DNA of 64,000 nucleotides from an uncultured Coriobacteriales bacterium (GTDB taxonomy: Bacteria; Actinomycetota; Coriobacteriia; Coriobacteriales; UMGS124). Location of the stretch: assembly GCA_934636245.1 (NCBI GenBank), contig CAKUAI010000002.1, positions 1 through 64,000 on the forward strand, given 5' to 3'. Below the pieces are notes generated by a model. That model saw nothing but the letters and a program-made list of their open reading frames with translations. It made no database searches and was not told the DNA's origin. Shown here in pieces: positions 41,969 to 50,104 of this stretch (its first letter is position 1; the number at the start of each line of letters is the position of its first letter). Both the position numbers and the translations under genes were made by a program.

Positions 41969-42457
41969 ATGAGCCTGTTTGAGCTGAAAAAAGTCGTGGT
42001 CGGCCCCGAGACGCTGTGCGCCACGGTGCAGCTCGACGCAGCCGCCCCCGTCATGACTTCCGACGACATCGAGGCCACGCAGCGCGTCTACGACCTCATG
42101 CCTCAGATTGCCGACCATGCCTGCATCAGCGAGGCCGGCGACGTCTTCCGCGACGCGCTGCCCAACACCGAGTGCGCCCACCTGCTCGAGCATGTGTGCG
42201 TCGAGCTCATGAGTCGCCTCGATCTTGAGGACGTGAGCGCCGGCAACACCGCCGCGGTGCCGGGTGAGGAGCGTACGTGGACTATCAAGTTGTCGTGCCC
42301 TGACGATGTGCTCGTGGCGGGTGTGGTCTCGAGCGCCGTTTGGATCATGGAGTGGGCGTTCACGGGCGGCCAGGGTGCCAAGCCTGACCTCGAAAGCATT
42401 GTCGAGGGCCTGCACGCTCTTGTGAAGAGTCTGCCTGAAGGTGCGGCTCAGGACTAA
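41969..42457 (+). CDS. stand-alone protein resembling the N-terminal domain of cyanophycin synthetase
   Basis: A 162-residue cytoplasmic protein. The stretch LMPQIADHAC...HLLEHVCVELMSRLDL resembles the LPGLxEHxC...HxxEHxALELQ pattern of the domain that precedes the ATP-grasp part of cyanophycin synthetases, but no ATP-grasp or ligase domain is present. This assignment is by eye. The start is uncertain: GTG 41960 is 3 bases after a GAAAGG site, ATG 41969 is 12 bases after it. It is first in a run of short-spaced envelope-type genes (YtxH-like, PRC-barrel, deacetylase). Confidence 0.55.
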   Translation: MSLFELKKVVVGPETLCATVQLDAAAPVMTSDDIEATQRVYDLMPQIADHACISEAGDVFRDALPNTECAHLLEHVCVELMSRLDLEDVSAGNTAAVPGEERTWTIKLSCPDDVLVAGVVSSAVWIMEWAFTGGQGAKPDLESIVEGLHALVKSLPEGAAQD

Positions 42458-42512
42458 GGGCCGTCGGTTGGGTATAAGCACTCAACCATTCAACGTTTGT
42501 GAGGAGAGTCTT

Positions 42513-42890
42513 ATGAGCTCATCCAAAAACACCCCTCGTGTCGCCCTTGCCGCTCTCGTGGGTGCTGCCGTCGGCGTTGTCGCCGGCATCCTCATCGCTC
42601 CGCGTTCCGGTGCCGAGACTCGCGAGAAGGTTGCGCAGGCCGCTGAGGCTTCCTTCGGTCAGGTTGCCGACACGCTCAACGAGAGCGTTTCTGCCACGTG
42701 CGCCGATGTTGCCCAGACGGCCCAGGAGGCTGGCGAGAAGACCGACGAGCTGCGCGAGAAGATCGCCGCAGCGCGTGCCCGCATGGACCAGATGCGCGCC
42801 GACATTGCCAAGAATGCCGACCAGGTTGCTGACAAGGCCGCCGATGTCATGGCATCCGAGCAAGCCGAAGACGCCTCCAAGGCCGAGTAA
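42513..42890 (+). CDS. YtxH-like membrane-anchored stress protein
   Basis: A 125-residue protein with one N-terminal hydrophobic segment (about residues 10-30, VALAALVGAAVGVVAGILIAP) followed by RSGAETREK, the classic YtxH/DUF948-type junction. The rest is a long charged amphipathic helix rich in Ala, Asp, Glu and Lys. The family is linked to general stress in Firmicutes; function is unknown. The ATG at 42513 has GAGGAGAG at good spacing. It is 41 bases upstream of the PRC-barrel gene. Confidence 0.75.
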   Translation: MSSSKNTPRVALAALVGAAVGVVAGILIAPRSGAETREKVAQAAEASFGQVADTLNESVSATCADVAQTAQEAGEKTDELREKIAAARARMDQMRADIAKNADQVADKAADVMASEQAEDASKAE

Positions 42891-42931
42891 AAACGCAACC
42901 AACACGTCGTACAACCAACGGAGATCCAGTC

Positions 42932-43870
42932 ATGCTCACTACCAAAGAGGTCAGAAGCGTCAAGGTTTGCCGCGCCCATAAGCCCGGCAAGGAGCTTGAC
43001 AAGAACGGCGTGCCGCGCCGTCATCGCAAGATCGGCAAGGTCTTCAAGACGGTGTTCTCGCCTGACGGCCTCAAGGTTGTGGGCTTTATCGTGCGCAGGC
43101 CCGACCTTTTGTGGATGATCAAGCGCTCCGAGAAGTTCCTGGCACTCGACGCCATGGATGTGCAGGACGGCGTGATCGTCCCCACCATGGGCGGCAAGTC
43201 CTGGGACGACGAGGCCATGAAGCGCCTCGATCTCGACTGGGACCGCTGCATCATCTGGGAGGGCATGGAGGTCAAGACCTCCGACGGCGTGGAGATCGGT
43301 CGCGTCGACGAGCTTTCGTTTGATGAGCGCACAGGCGAGCTCAACTCGCTGTTCCTCGACGACGGCGCCACCTCGCGTGCCCTTCTGGGCTCGATTGAGA
43401 TTCCCGCGGCTCTTATGGTTGGCTACAAGAAGGGCATCCTCATCGTGAAGCCCGAGGCGAGGGACCTCATGCCTTCCGGTGGCCTGGCCGCCAAGGCCGG
43501 CGAGGCTTCGGCCAAGGTGTCTACCACCGCCGCTAAGTCCCAGGCCGCAGCCACGGAAGCAACCGCCAAGGCCATCGAGAGCGGCACGGTAGCCGTGGGC
43601 AAGGGCGTGGGCCGCATCAAGAACTCGGTGACGGGTGCCGTCGACGGTTTCAAGCGCGAGAGCGGCATGGGTGAAAAGAAGAAGGCTGCCTCACCTGCAG
43701 GCTCGAAGGCGTCTACGACGACAAAGACGACGACCAAGAGTGCATCCTCGTCGTCTTCGAAGAAGACGTCCACAAGCGCGTCGGCCAAGAAGGCCGTGAC
43801 GAACCACTTGAAATCGGCTGGTTCCATGTTCTCCGATTTCAAGAAGGAGTACGACAAAGCAAAGAAGTAG
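42932..43870 (+). CDS. PRC-barrel domain protein with Lys/Ser/Thr-rich tail
   Basis: A 312-residue cytoplasmic protein. One or two PRC-barrel-like beta domains occupy residues 1-175 (GKVFKTVFSPDGLKVVGFIV and GVEIGRVDELSFDERTGELNSLFL). An Ala-rich linker and a low-complexity basic tail (about 245-290, Lys/Ser/Thr) follow. PRC barrels bind RNA or act as envelope-associated scaffolds in other proteins; here the role is unknown. The ATG at 42932 is preceded by GGAGATCC. It shares the strand and close spacing of the YtxH-like gene before it and the deacetylase after it. Confidence 0.75.
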   Translation: MLTTKEVRSVKVCRAHKPGKELDKNGVPRRHRKIGKVFKTVFSPDGLKVVGFIVRRPDLLWMIKRSEKFLALDAMDVQDGVIVPTMGGKSWDDEAMKRLDLDWDRCIIWEGMEVKTSDGVEIGRVDELSFDERTGELNSLFLDDGATSRALLGSIEIPAALMVGYKKGILIVKPEARDLMPSGGLAAKAGEASAKVSTTAAKSQAAATEATAKAIESGTVAVGKGVGRIKNSVTGAVDGFKRESGMGEKKKAASPAGSKASTTTKTTTKSASSSSSKKTSTSASAKKAVTNHLKSAGSMFSDFKKEYDKAKK

Positions 43871-43938
43871 GATGGAACGACGGCCGCCACGCGCGGCCGC
43901 CTTGCGCATACGCCTCAACCAAAGTGGAGTGACACATA

Positions 43939-45741
43939 ATGGCCGACCGTCGCCGTCCCAATTATGACAACAACACCTATGACGAGCGTGACCCTTACGC
44001 CTCCCAGGACGCCAATGGTCGTGCCGGCTACGGTTCACGCGATGCGTATGAGACGCGCGACCAGGGCTATAACGCGTCGAGGCCGGCATATACACGCCAG
44101 ACGTATTCGGGCGCCTATGACCAGGACGGACAAGCCGAGTGGGGGGCAAGCCCTTACGGTGGCCAGCAGCCCCAGGGACGCTATGGCCAGAGCGCTGGTG
44201 CGGATGCCCCTCGCCAGTCGGGCCGCTATGGTTCGGACCCCTATGGCGGAAACACTTCGAGAAGCACCAGGGGTTCTCGGGGCGGTCAGCAGCCTACACA
44301 GTATCCCGTAGGCTCGGGCCAGGCATACACCTCGTCGCGCAGGCCTAACAACGCCTCGGGCGTGGAGCCTGTCACGAGCTCCGCTCATCATCGTCAGGGT
44401 GGGTATGGCCCTTCGGGAAACCTTACCCCGCAGCACAACGGCTCCGGTATCTCTCGCCGCAAGCTTTTGGGCATGGCTGCGGGCGGTGTTGCCGCCGTGG
44501 CGTTGCTGGGCGTGGGTGGCGCGCTGTGGTACACGCACCGTGCCGTGGCGTGCACCATCGATGGCAAGGTGCGCGAGCTGCCCATCGGTCTTTCGGTGCA
44601 GGAGATCGTGAGCCGCGGTTACGCGTCTCCCGTTTCGGGCAACCTCGTCTCCATCTGCGCCGACGGCGAGATTCCCGACGTCCTCGAGAAGGGCGCCGGC
44701 AACCCCTACACGCTGTGCGTCAACGGCGAGCCGGTCGATGTGAGCACCTACAAGCTGCGCGAGTCCGACGTCCTCGAGTTCATCAACGGCACCGACAAGA
44801 CCGAGGACGTCACAAAGCAGACGACCGAGATTCCCTGCGGCATCCAGGTGCCCGATTCGAGCCTGCTGCTTGCCTCCATCGGCTATGTGAAGCAGTGGGG
44901 CCAGAACGGCATTTCCACGGTGGAGACGGGCGTTGTGTCGGGTCGCACCATCGACCGCGGCGTGACGCAGGAGGCGCGTGACCTCATCATCGCCAACTCC
45001 GGCGTGAACCCCGACGACGGTCGCCGTCTGGTCGCCATTACGTTCGACGACGGACCCAACCTCGACTACACCCCGCAGTACCTCGACATCCTTGCTCGAT
45101 ACGGCGCGAAGGCGACGTTCTTCATGCTTGGCTCGACCCTGGCTGCGGGCGAGGAGTACACGCAGATGGCTCAGCGCGTGCGTGACGCCGGCCATCAGAT
45201 TGCCAGTCACACCTACTCGCACGACGACTGCACGCTGTCGGGCATGGACGCAGCCACCCGCGAGGGCGAGATTTCTCAGACGTTCGACCTCATTGAGCAG
45301 GCGACGGGCGTCCAGACCTCCGTGCTCCGCCCGCCCTATGGCGAGCTCAGGGGTTGGCAGTTCCTCCAGTACATGGCCGACACCGGTCGCGACATCACCA
45401 TGTCGGTGTATTGGAGCGTCGATTCCGAGGACTGGAGCATCGCCAGCAACGGTTCGGGCGTTGAGGACGGCGCCGCCCAAATCGTGGCGAACTGCACGAA
45501 CGGCCTGTCGGGCGACAACTACAACGGCGCCATCATCCTCATGCACGACGCCGGCGGCAACCGCGACCGCGACGTCGTGGCGCTGCCCTCGATCATCGAG
45601 CGCTTCCAGGCTGAGGGGTACGAGTTCGTGACCGTCAACGAGCTTGTGGCGGCCGACTCAACGCTTCCCGAGTGGCTGAGCTCCGGCAACGCCACGCGTC
45701 CCGAGGGCTCCATCATCCCTGACACCTCGGGGATTTACTAG
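43939..45741 (+). CDS. anchored polysaccharide deacetylase with Tyr/Gly/Arg-rich cytoplasmic tail
   Basis: A 600-residue paralogue of the protein at 16681-18138. Residues 1-165 are disordered and rich in Tyr, Gly, Arg, Ser and Gln. ISRRKLLGMA (RR at 173-174) starts a membrane segment (177-199). The extracellular beta-rich region and the NodB domain (TFDDG with Asp370/Asp371, SHTYSH, RPPYG, LMHDAGG) match the first paralogue almost residue by residue. It would deacetylate a wall polymer. The tail could be a phosphorylation or partner-binding platform, given the several Ser/Thr kinases of this organism, but that is inference. The ATG at 43939 is preceded by GTGGAGTG. Confidence 0.88.
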   Translation: MADRRRPNYDNNTYDERDPYASQDANGRAGYGSRDAYETRDQGYNASRPAYTRQTYSGAYDQDGQAEWGASPYGGQQPQGRYGQSAGADAPRQSGRYGSDPYGGNTSRSTRGSRGGQQPTQYPVGSGQAYTSSRRPNNASGVEPVTSSAHHRQGGYGPSGNLTPQHNGSGISRRKLLGMAAGGVAAVALLGVGGALWYTHRAVACTIDGKVRELPIGLSVQEIVSRGYASPVSGNLVSICADGEIPDVLEKGAGNPYTLCVNGEPVDVSTYKLRESDVLEFINGTDKTEDVTKQTTEIPCGIQVPDSSLLLASIGYVKQWGQNGISTVETGVVSGRTIDRGVTQEARDLIIANSGVNPDDGRRLVAITFDDGPNLDYTPQYLDILARYGAKATFFMLGSTLAAGEEYTQMAQRVRDAGHQIASHTYSHDDCTLSGMDAATREGEISQTFDLIEQATGVQTSVLRPPYGELRGWQFLQYMADTGRDITMSVYWSVDSEDWSIASNGSGVEDGAAQIVANCTNGLSGDNYNGAIILMHDAGGNRDRDVVALPSIIERFQAEGYEFVTVNELVAADSTLPEWLSSGNATRPEGSIIPDTSGIY

Positions 45742-45851
45742 GAGCGTGCCTGCATCCACGCTGAGACCGAGGTTTCCTCGGGGATGAAGGTAAGTTCGCC
45801 TCGGTAAAGTTGGGCATCGTGGGAAGACGCGCAGGCCGATGCCGTCGGTCG

Positions 45852-45881
45852 TTGACGAAGGCAAGGCGCCTCTGGTACTGT
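45852..45881 (+). promoter_or_regulatory. promoter of the Mn2+ riboswitch-mntP unit
   Basis: TTGACG (45852-45857), 18-base spacer, TACTGT (45876-45881) with an extended -10 TGG at 45873-45875. Transcription would start near 45888, just before the riboswitch. Confidence 0.6.
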
Positions 45882-45890
45882 TTGCACCCT

Positions 45891-45976
45891 GTGAGGGAGT
45901 AGCTTGCGCATAATAGTGCGCGGCCCGTCAACATCATGGCCTTTGTGCCTGGCGTGCCTTAATAAGCGAGACTCAC
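45891..45976 (+). ncRNA. yybP-ykoY (manganese) riboswitch aptamer
   Basis: The family's conserved blocks are present in order: GGGAGTAGC (45895-45903), a stem-loop (TTGCGC...GTGCGC), then GTCAACAT with TGGCC, and AGCGAGAC (45965-45972). The closing stem P1 is GTGAG (45891-45895) with CTCAC (45972-45976). The 3' strand of P1 is also the 5' arm of a strong terminator, so folding of the aptamer and of the terminator exclude each other; Mn2+ binding should favour read-through, i.e. an ON switch. Downstream are mntP and a terC-family gene, the usual targets of this class. Confidence 0.88.
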
Positions 45977-46010
45977 GGCGGATATCCCCCGCCGTGAGTC
46001 TCGCTTTTTT
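45964..46010 (+). terminator. expression-platform terminator of the Mn2+ riboswitch
   Basis: AAGCGAGACTCACGGCG (45964-45980) pairs perfectly, 17 bp, with 45990-46006, followed by TTTT. Its 5' arm shares 45964-45976 with the aptamer's closing region. Confidence 0.9.
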
Positions 46011-46071
46011 GTTGCGCAGGTTTTAGCTGCGGCGACGGGCATCGGGAGGGGAGAGAGGAGAGAGCGCTTCC

Positions 46072-46620
46072 GTGTCGCTGGTCGAGGTTGTTCTTCTGGG
46101 TTTGGCGCTGTCGATGGACGCGTTTGCCATCACGGTGTCGAACGTGTTTGCCCACAGGGGCCTGTCTCGAGGCCGGGCCATGCTCATGCCTGTCTTCTTC
46201 GGCGCGTTCCAGGGCCTCATGCCGCTTTTGGGCTTCTTCGCCGGGTCGCTTGTGGCTGAGGTCATCGAGCGCTACGCCGGCATCGTCGCCTTCGTCATTC
46301 TGGGCTTTGTGGGTGGCAAGATGATCTGGGACGCCTTCCACGAGGGGCAGGACGGCGAGGTCGACGACAAGACGCTCACCGTGGGCTCGCTTTTCGTGCA
46401 GGCAATCGCCACGAGCATCGACGCGTTTGCCGTGGGTGTGAGTTTTGTCGGAATGGGCGTCGAGCCCTTCTGCGCATCGGGCATCATTGCCCTGACCACG
46501 TTTGTGTGCACCTGCTTGGCTTTGCTGATCGGCCGTGCCTTCGGCAGCAAGCTCGGCGAGAAAGCCACCGTCGTGGGCGGCGCCGTTCTTATCCTCATTG
46601 GTATCAAGGCCCTCATGTAG
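46072..46620 (+). CDS. mntP: manganese efflux pump MntP
   Basis: Exports Mn2+ across the cytoplasmic membrane. The 182-residue protein has six hydrophobic segments and the two family hallmarks with conserved Asp: SMDAFAI (about residues 14-20) and SIDAFAVGVSF (about 115-125). The length is normal. The GTG start at 46072 is preceded by GAGAGGAGAG. It is the first gene downstream of the Mn2+ riboswitch, so it is expected to be induced when Mn2+ is high. Confidence 0.95.
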   Translation: MSLVEVVLLGLALSMDAFAITVSNVFAHRGLSRGRAMLMPVFFGAFQGLMPLLGFFAGSLVAEVIERYAGIVAFVILGFVGGKMIWDAFHEGQDGEVDDKTLTVGSLFVQAIATSIDAFAVGVSFVGMGVEPFCASGIIALTTFVCTCLALLIGRAFGSKLGEKATVVGGAVLILIGIKALM

Positions 46621-46666
46621 CCGGCCTGTACATTGGTTATAGACCCCAAGAGAAAGGGAAGAGAAA

Positions 46667-47521
46667 GTGGACCTATCGTTTCTTGCGTCGCCTGAGGCGT
46701 GGATCAGCCTCGTCACGCTTGTGTTCCTGGAGATCATCCTGGGTGTGGACAACATCGTCTTCATCATCCTCACAAGCGACCGCCTTGCGCCCGAAAAGCA
46801 GCACATCGGCCGCAAGCTCGGCCTTGCCGGCGCCTTCGTGTCGCGCGCCGTCTTCCTGTGCTTCGCGTCGTACCTCGTGCATATGACGAACAAGCTGTTC
46901 ACGCTGCCGTTCAACGGCATCAACGGCGAGCCCTTCGGTATGTCGGTGCGCGATATCGTGCTGTTCCTGGGCGGCGCCTACCTCATCTACAAGGGCGTCA
47001 CGGAGCTGCGCGGCGTGCTGAACCTCGAGGAGGAGAAGGCCGACCACGATGAGAAGCACTCCGACAAGCCTAAGAAGCCGCTGAGCCTGCCGGGCGCCAT
47101 TGCCACCATCATGGTTATGGACGTCGTGTTCTCCATCGACTCGGTCATCACCGCCGTGGGCCTGGCCAACCAGCTCCTTATCATGATCTTCGCCGTGATG
47201 CTCGCCATCATTCTCATGATGGTCTTCATCGACCCCATCTCCGACTTCATCAACGCCCATGCCGAGATGAAGATGCTGGCCCTGTGCTTCATCACCGTCA
47301 TCGGCCTTTTGCTGTTCCTCGACGGCCTGGGCATCCACTCCAACATCGAGGTCTTCGACATGCACGTTGAGAAGCTCATGGTCTACTTCGCCATGGTGTT
47401 CTCGGTCATCATCTGCGTGCTCATCATCCGTCGCAACCAGAACTATGCGAACTGGCAGAAGGAGCTTGCCGAGAAGGGCCTGCCGCCCCATGAGTACGAG
47501 TCCAAGAAGGACGAGAAGTAA
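46667..47521 (+). CDS. TerC-family membrane protein (Alx/MeeF type)
   Basis: A 284-residue integral membrane protein with about seven hydrophobic segments. Family motifs with conserved acidic residues are EIILGVDNIVFI near the start and MDVVFSIDSVITAVG in the second half. TerC/Alx/MeeF proteins export or deliver Mn2+, for example to exported metalloenzymes in Bacillus. It starts 46 bases after mntP on the same strand, with no terminator between them, so it is probably under the same riboswitch. A charged loop (EEEKADHDEKHSDK, about 122-135) separates the two halves. GTG start at 46667 follows AAAGGGAAGAG. Confidence 0.9.
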   Translation: MDLSFLASPEAWISLVTLVFLEIILGVDNIVFIILTSDRLAPEKQHIGRKLGLAGAFVSRAVFLCFASYLVHMTNKLFTLPFNGINGEPFGMSVRDIVLFLGGAYLIYKGVTELRGVLNLEEEKADHDEKHSDKPKKPLSLPGAIATIMVMDVVFSIDSVITAVGLANQLLIMIFAVMLAIILMMVFIDPISDFINAHAEMKMLALCFITVIGLLLFLDGLGIHSNIEVFDMHVEKLMVYFAMVFSVIICVLIIRRNQNYANWQKELAEKGLPPHEYESKKDEK

Positions 47522-47543
47522 GGCGTCTTCCCAGTGAGACGAC

Positions 47544-47593
47544 AGAGGGCCCCGAGGCCGGTGCAATGCGCGCCGCCTCGGGGCCCTCTTTTT
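47544..47593 (+). terminator. terminator of the mntP-terC operon
   Basis: AGAGGGCCCCGAGG (47544-47557) pairs perfectly with 47576-47589 and runs into TTTTT. Confidence 0.9.
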
Positions 47594-47693
47594 GTCTTGA
47601 CATGGAAGAGATGGAGTGCGAGGTTGCCGCCGGGGGCCGCCCTGGGCGAAGCCCCTACGCGGGGCGCCCAAGGGCTGTCTCGGTGCCGGTTGC

Positions 47694-48644
47694 CTACAGG
47701 GGATGCGTGGACCCCAAGGGCTCCTCGCGGCCGTCCATGGGCTTGCCATGGTAGTCCAGGCCGCCCGTGAGGAGCGCCATGGGTTCCCCAGCCTCAAAGG
47801 CGGGCAGGACGCGCAGGTAATCCTCGATGCCGCGCTCGAAGACCTCAGGGAAGCTCTCGGTGCTGCTCTGAGGTTTGAACGGGTCCTCCCAGGGCAGATG
47901 CGCCATGTTCATCGAAGGGTTGTCGGCGCCCTCGTCCACCTTGTGGGCAAGCGAGGCGAGCTGGGAGTGGGGCCTTGCCAGACGCTCGGCGCGCGAGATG
48001 CTGCGCTGGCGGGTGGAGCCGAAGGGCTCGATCTTCTCGTAGCACAGGCGCATGTCGTCCACGGCGCCCGGGTAGTCAATGGGGCGCACATCGAGCTCGA
48101 AGACGGCGCGGGCCGTCTGGGCGAGCAGCGTGCCCGCCACGAGCAGTCCCTCGGGCGAGCCGACCAGCACGGAGGCCGGGGCGAGCTGGGCGCAGTTCAC
48201 GCCGCGCAGGTGGTCGAGCATGCCGCAGTCAAGCTCGCTTTCGATCACGGCGTGGACCTCGTGGTAGGCGTCGGCGAGCTCTCGGTTGTAGTCGCACAGC
48301 TCGTATTCGTGGGCGTACACGAAGGGATGGGCGTTGCGGTCGAGCACGTAGTGGGCGAGCAGGCCTGCCACAAAGGCGCGTCCCAGGCCGACCTTATCTT
48401 GCGGCAGGTGCGCGACGTCGGCGCGCAGGCGGTCAAAGGCGGCGGAGACGCGCCTGCGGTGCATGTTCGAACCCATGGCGCGCACAGCGTTGCCTCGTGC
48501 GCACGTCACGGCAAAGAAGAACGGGTCGGGGCCCTGGCAGCCCATGAGAAACAGGTCGTGCTCCTCGTCGGTGAGGCACAGCTCACGGCCTGCGCGGTGC
48601 AGAACCTCCTCGCCGAAGAGATGGTGGGTGATGAGTGCCGGCAT
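47694..48644 (-). CDS. zinc-dependent phospholipase C-like protein
   Basis: A 316-residue protein without a clear signal peptide. MPALITHHLFG, GCQGPDPF and AHYVLDRNAHPFVYAHE match the His/Asp zinc-binding pattern of the zinc-dependent phospholipase C fold, which in bacteria also covers many uncharacterised hydrolases. Length is typical for these. The ATG at 48644 is preceded by GAAGGGAG on the minus strand. Substrate unknown; being apparently cytoplasmic it need not be a phospholipase. Confidence 0.75.
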   Translation of the reverse strand: MPALITHHLFGEEVLHRAGRELCLTDEEHDLFLMGCQGPDPFFFAVTCARGNAVRAMGSNMHRRRVSAAFDRLRADVAHLPQDKVGLGRAFVAGLLAHYVLDRNAHPFVYAHEYELCDYNRELADAYHEVHAVIESELDCGMLDHLRGVNCAQLAPASVLVGSPEGLLVAGTLLAQTARAVFELDVRPIDYPGAVDDMRLCYEKIEPFGSTRQRSISRAERLARPHSQLASLAHKVDEGADNPSMNMAHLPWEDPFKPQSSTESFPEVFERGIEDYLRVLPAFEAGEPMALLTGGLDYHGKPMDGREEPLGSTHPL

Positions 48645-48837
48645 GGCGTGCTCCCTTCATGTGACCTTGTGTGTACAAGGCCGGCTCTAATGCACAAACT
48701 TTGCCCTCTGTGGGTTCATGTGCGGTGAAAAACGAATACCATGGTGCGCAACGGTACGTGCACGTGTGTCGGGGGCATCCTCGGCACGTCGGAAGGGCGC
48801 ATCGCCCTGTTTCGCCCCCTTGAGAGAGGACCTTTCC

Positions 48838-50097
48838 GTGTCCACAAAGCTTACCAGTATTGAACGCAAATGGGTCCTATACGACGTGGGAAACTCGGCG
48901 TTCGTGCTGTTGTGCACCGCCGTGGCGCCCATCTACCTCAATTCCTTGCTTGAGGGTGCCGGGCGCACCGATGTTGTCACGTCGTTTGGGTATGCACAGA
49001 CGATTGCAAGCCTGGTTGTGGCAATCCTTATGCCCATCCTGGGTTCCTTGGCCGATTTCGAGGGTAAGAAAATCAAGTTCTTCCTCGGCTTCTTCCTTAC
49101 GGGCGTCATCTGCTGCACCTGCATGGCGCTGCCCCTGAGTTGGTTTGCGTTCCTGGTGGTGTATGTGCTGGCCACGGTGGGCCTCAACTCGTCGATGACG
49201 TTCTACGATTCCATGCTTGTCGACGTCACGAGTGACGAGCGCATGGACGCGGTCTCCTCCCATGGGTATGCCTGGGGCTACGTGGGCTCCACGGTGCCGT
49301 TCATCGGCTGCCTGGCGCTCATCTTCGGCGGTCCTGCCATCGGCATTCCCACGGCGGTTGCCACGCGCCTGTCGTTTGTCGTCACGGCGCTGTGGTGGGC
49401 CGGCTTCACGATTCCTCTTCTGCGCAGCTATCGCCAGCGTCACTTCAAGACGTCGGGCGAGACGATGGGTCAGGCTGTGCGCAAGAGCTTGTCTGGGCTT
49501 GCGGGCACTATGCACAAGATCACGAAGGACAAGTCCCTCTTCTTCTTCATGCTCGCGTTCTTCTTCTATATCGACGGCGTCCACACCGTTATCGCCATGA
49601 GCACGTCGTATGGCACGAGCCTGGGCATCGACTCAACGCAGCTTGTCCTGGCCTTGCTTGTGACGCAGTTCGTGGCGTTCCCCAGCGCCATCGCCTACGG
49701 CTGGCTTGCGGGCAAGTTCGGCACGAAGCGCATGATCATGATTGCCGTGCTTGCCTATACGTGCATCGTGTTCTTTGCGGCGTTCTTCCTCAAGACGGCG
49801 TTTGAGTTCTGGGTCCTGGCGGTGAGCGTGGGCCTGTTCCAGGGCGGCATCCAGGCCCTGTCGCGCAGCTACTTCGGCCGTCTCATCCCCAAGGAGAACT
49901 CCAACGAGTTCTACGGTTTCTTTGACGTGTTCGGCAAGTACGCCAGCGTCATGGGATCGTTCCTCGTTGCCGTGATCACCCAGGTTACGGGTGACGCATC
50001 TCTGGGTGTGCTTTCCATTGCAGCCCTGCTGCTTGTGGGCTTCATCTTGCTGGTGAAGATGCCTGAGCCCGCGTGCCGTGCTCAAGTAGAGGAGTAG
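48838..50097 (+). CDS. MFS transporter, Atg22/UMF1-like
   Basis: A 419-residue membrane transporter with about 12 hydrophobic segments. YDVGNSAFVLL near the N-terminus, ILGSLADFEGKKIKF, FYDSMLVDVTSDERMDAVSSHGYAWGY and GLFQGGIQALSRSYFGRLIP are characteristic of the Atg22-like subgroup of the major facilitator superfamily, whose members include amino-acid effluxers. The GTG start at 48838 is preceded by GAGAGGA; an in-frame start at 48718 would add a non-conserved leader. The substrate is not predictable. It is 7 bases upstream of the patatin gene, indicating co-transcription. Confidence 0.85.
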   Translation: MSTKLTSIERKWVLYDVGNSAFVLLCTAVAPIYLNSLLEGAGRTDVVTSFGYAQTIASLVVAILMPILGSLADFEGKKIKFFLGFFLTGVICCTCMALPLSWFAFLVVYVLATVGLNSSMTFYDSMLVDVTSDERMDAVSSHGYAWGYVGSTVPFIGCLALIFGGPAIGIPTAVATRLSFVVTALWWAGFTIPLLRSYRQRHFKTSGETMGQAVRKSLSGLAGTMHKITKDKSLFFFMLAFFFYIDGVHTVIAMSTSYGTSLGIDSTQLVLALLVTQFVAFPSAIAYGWLAGKFGTKRMIMIAVLAYTCIVFFAAFFLKTAFEFWVLAVSVGLFQGGIQALSRSYFGRLIPKENSNEFYGFFDVFGKYASVMGSFLVAVITQVTGDASLGVLSIAALLLVGFILLVKMPEPACRAQVEE

Positions 50098-50104
50098 GGG
50101 ACTT

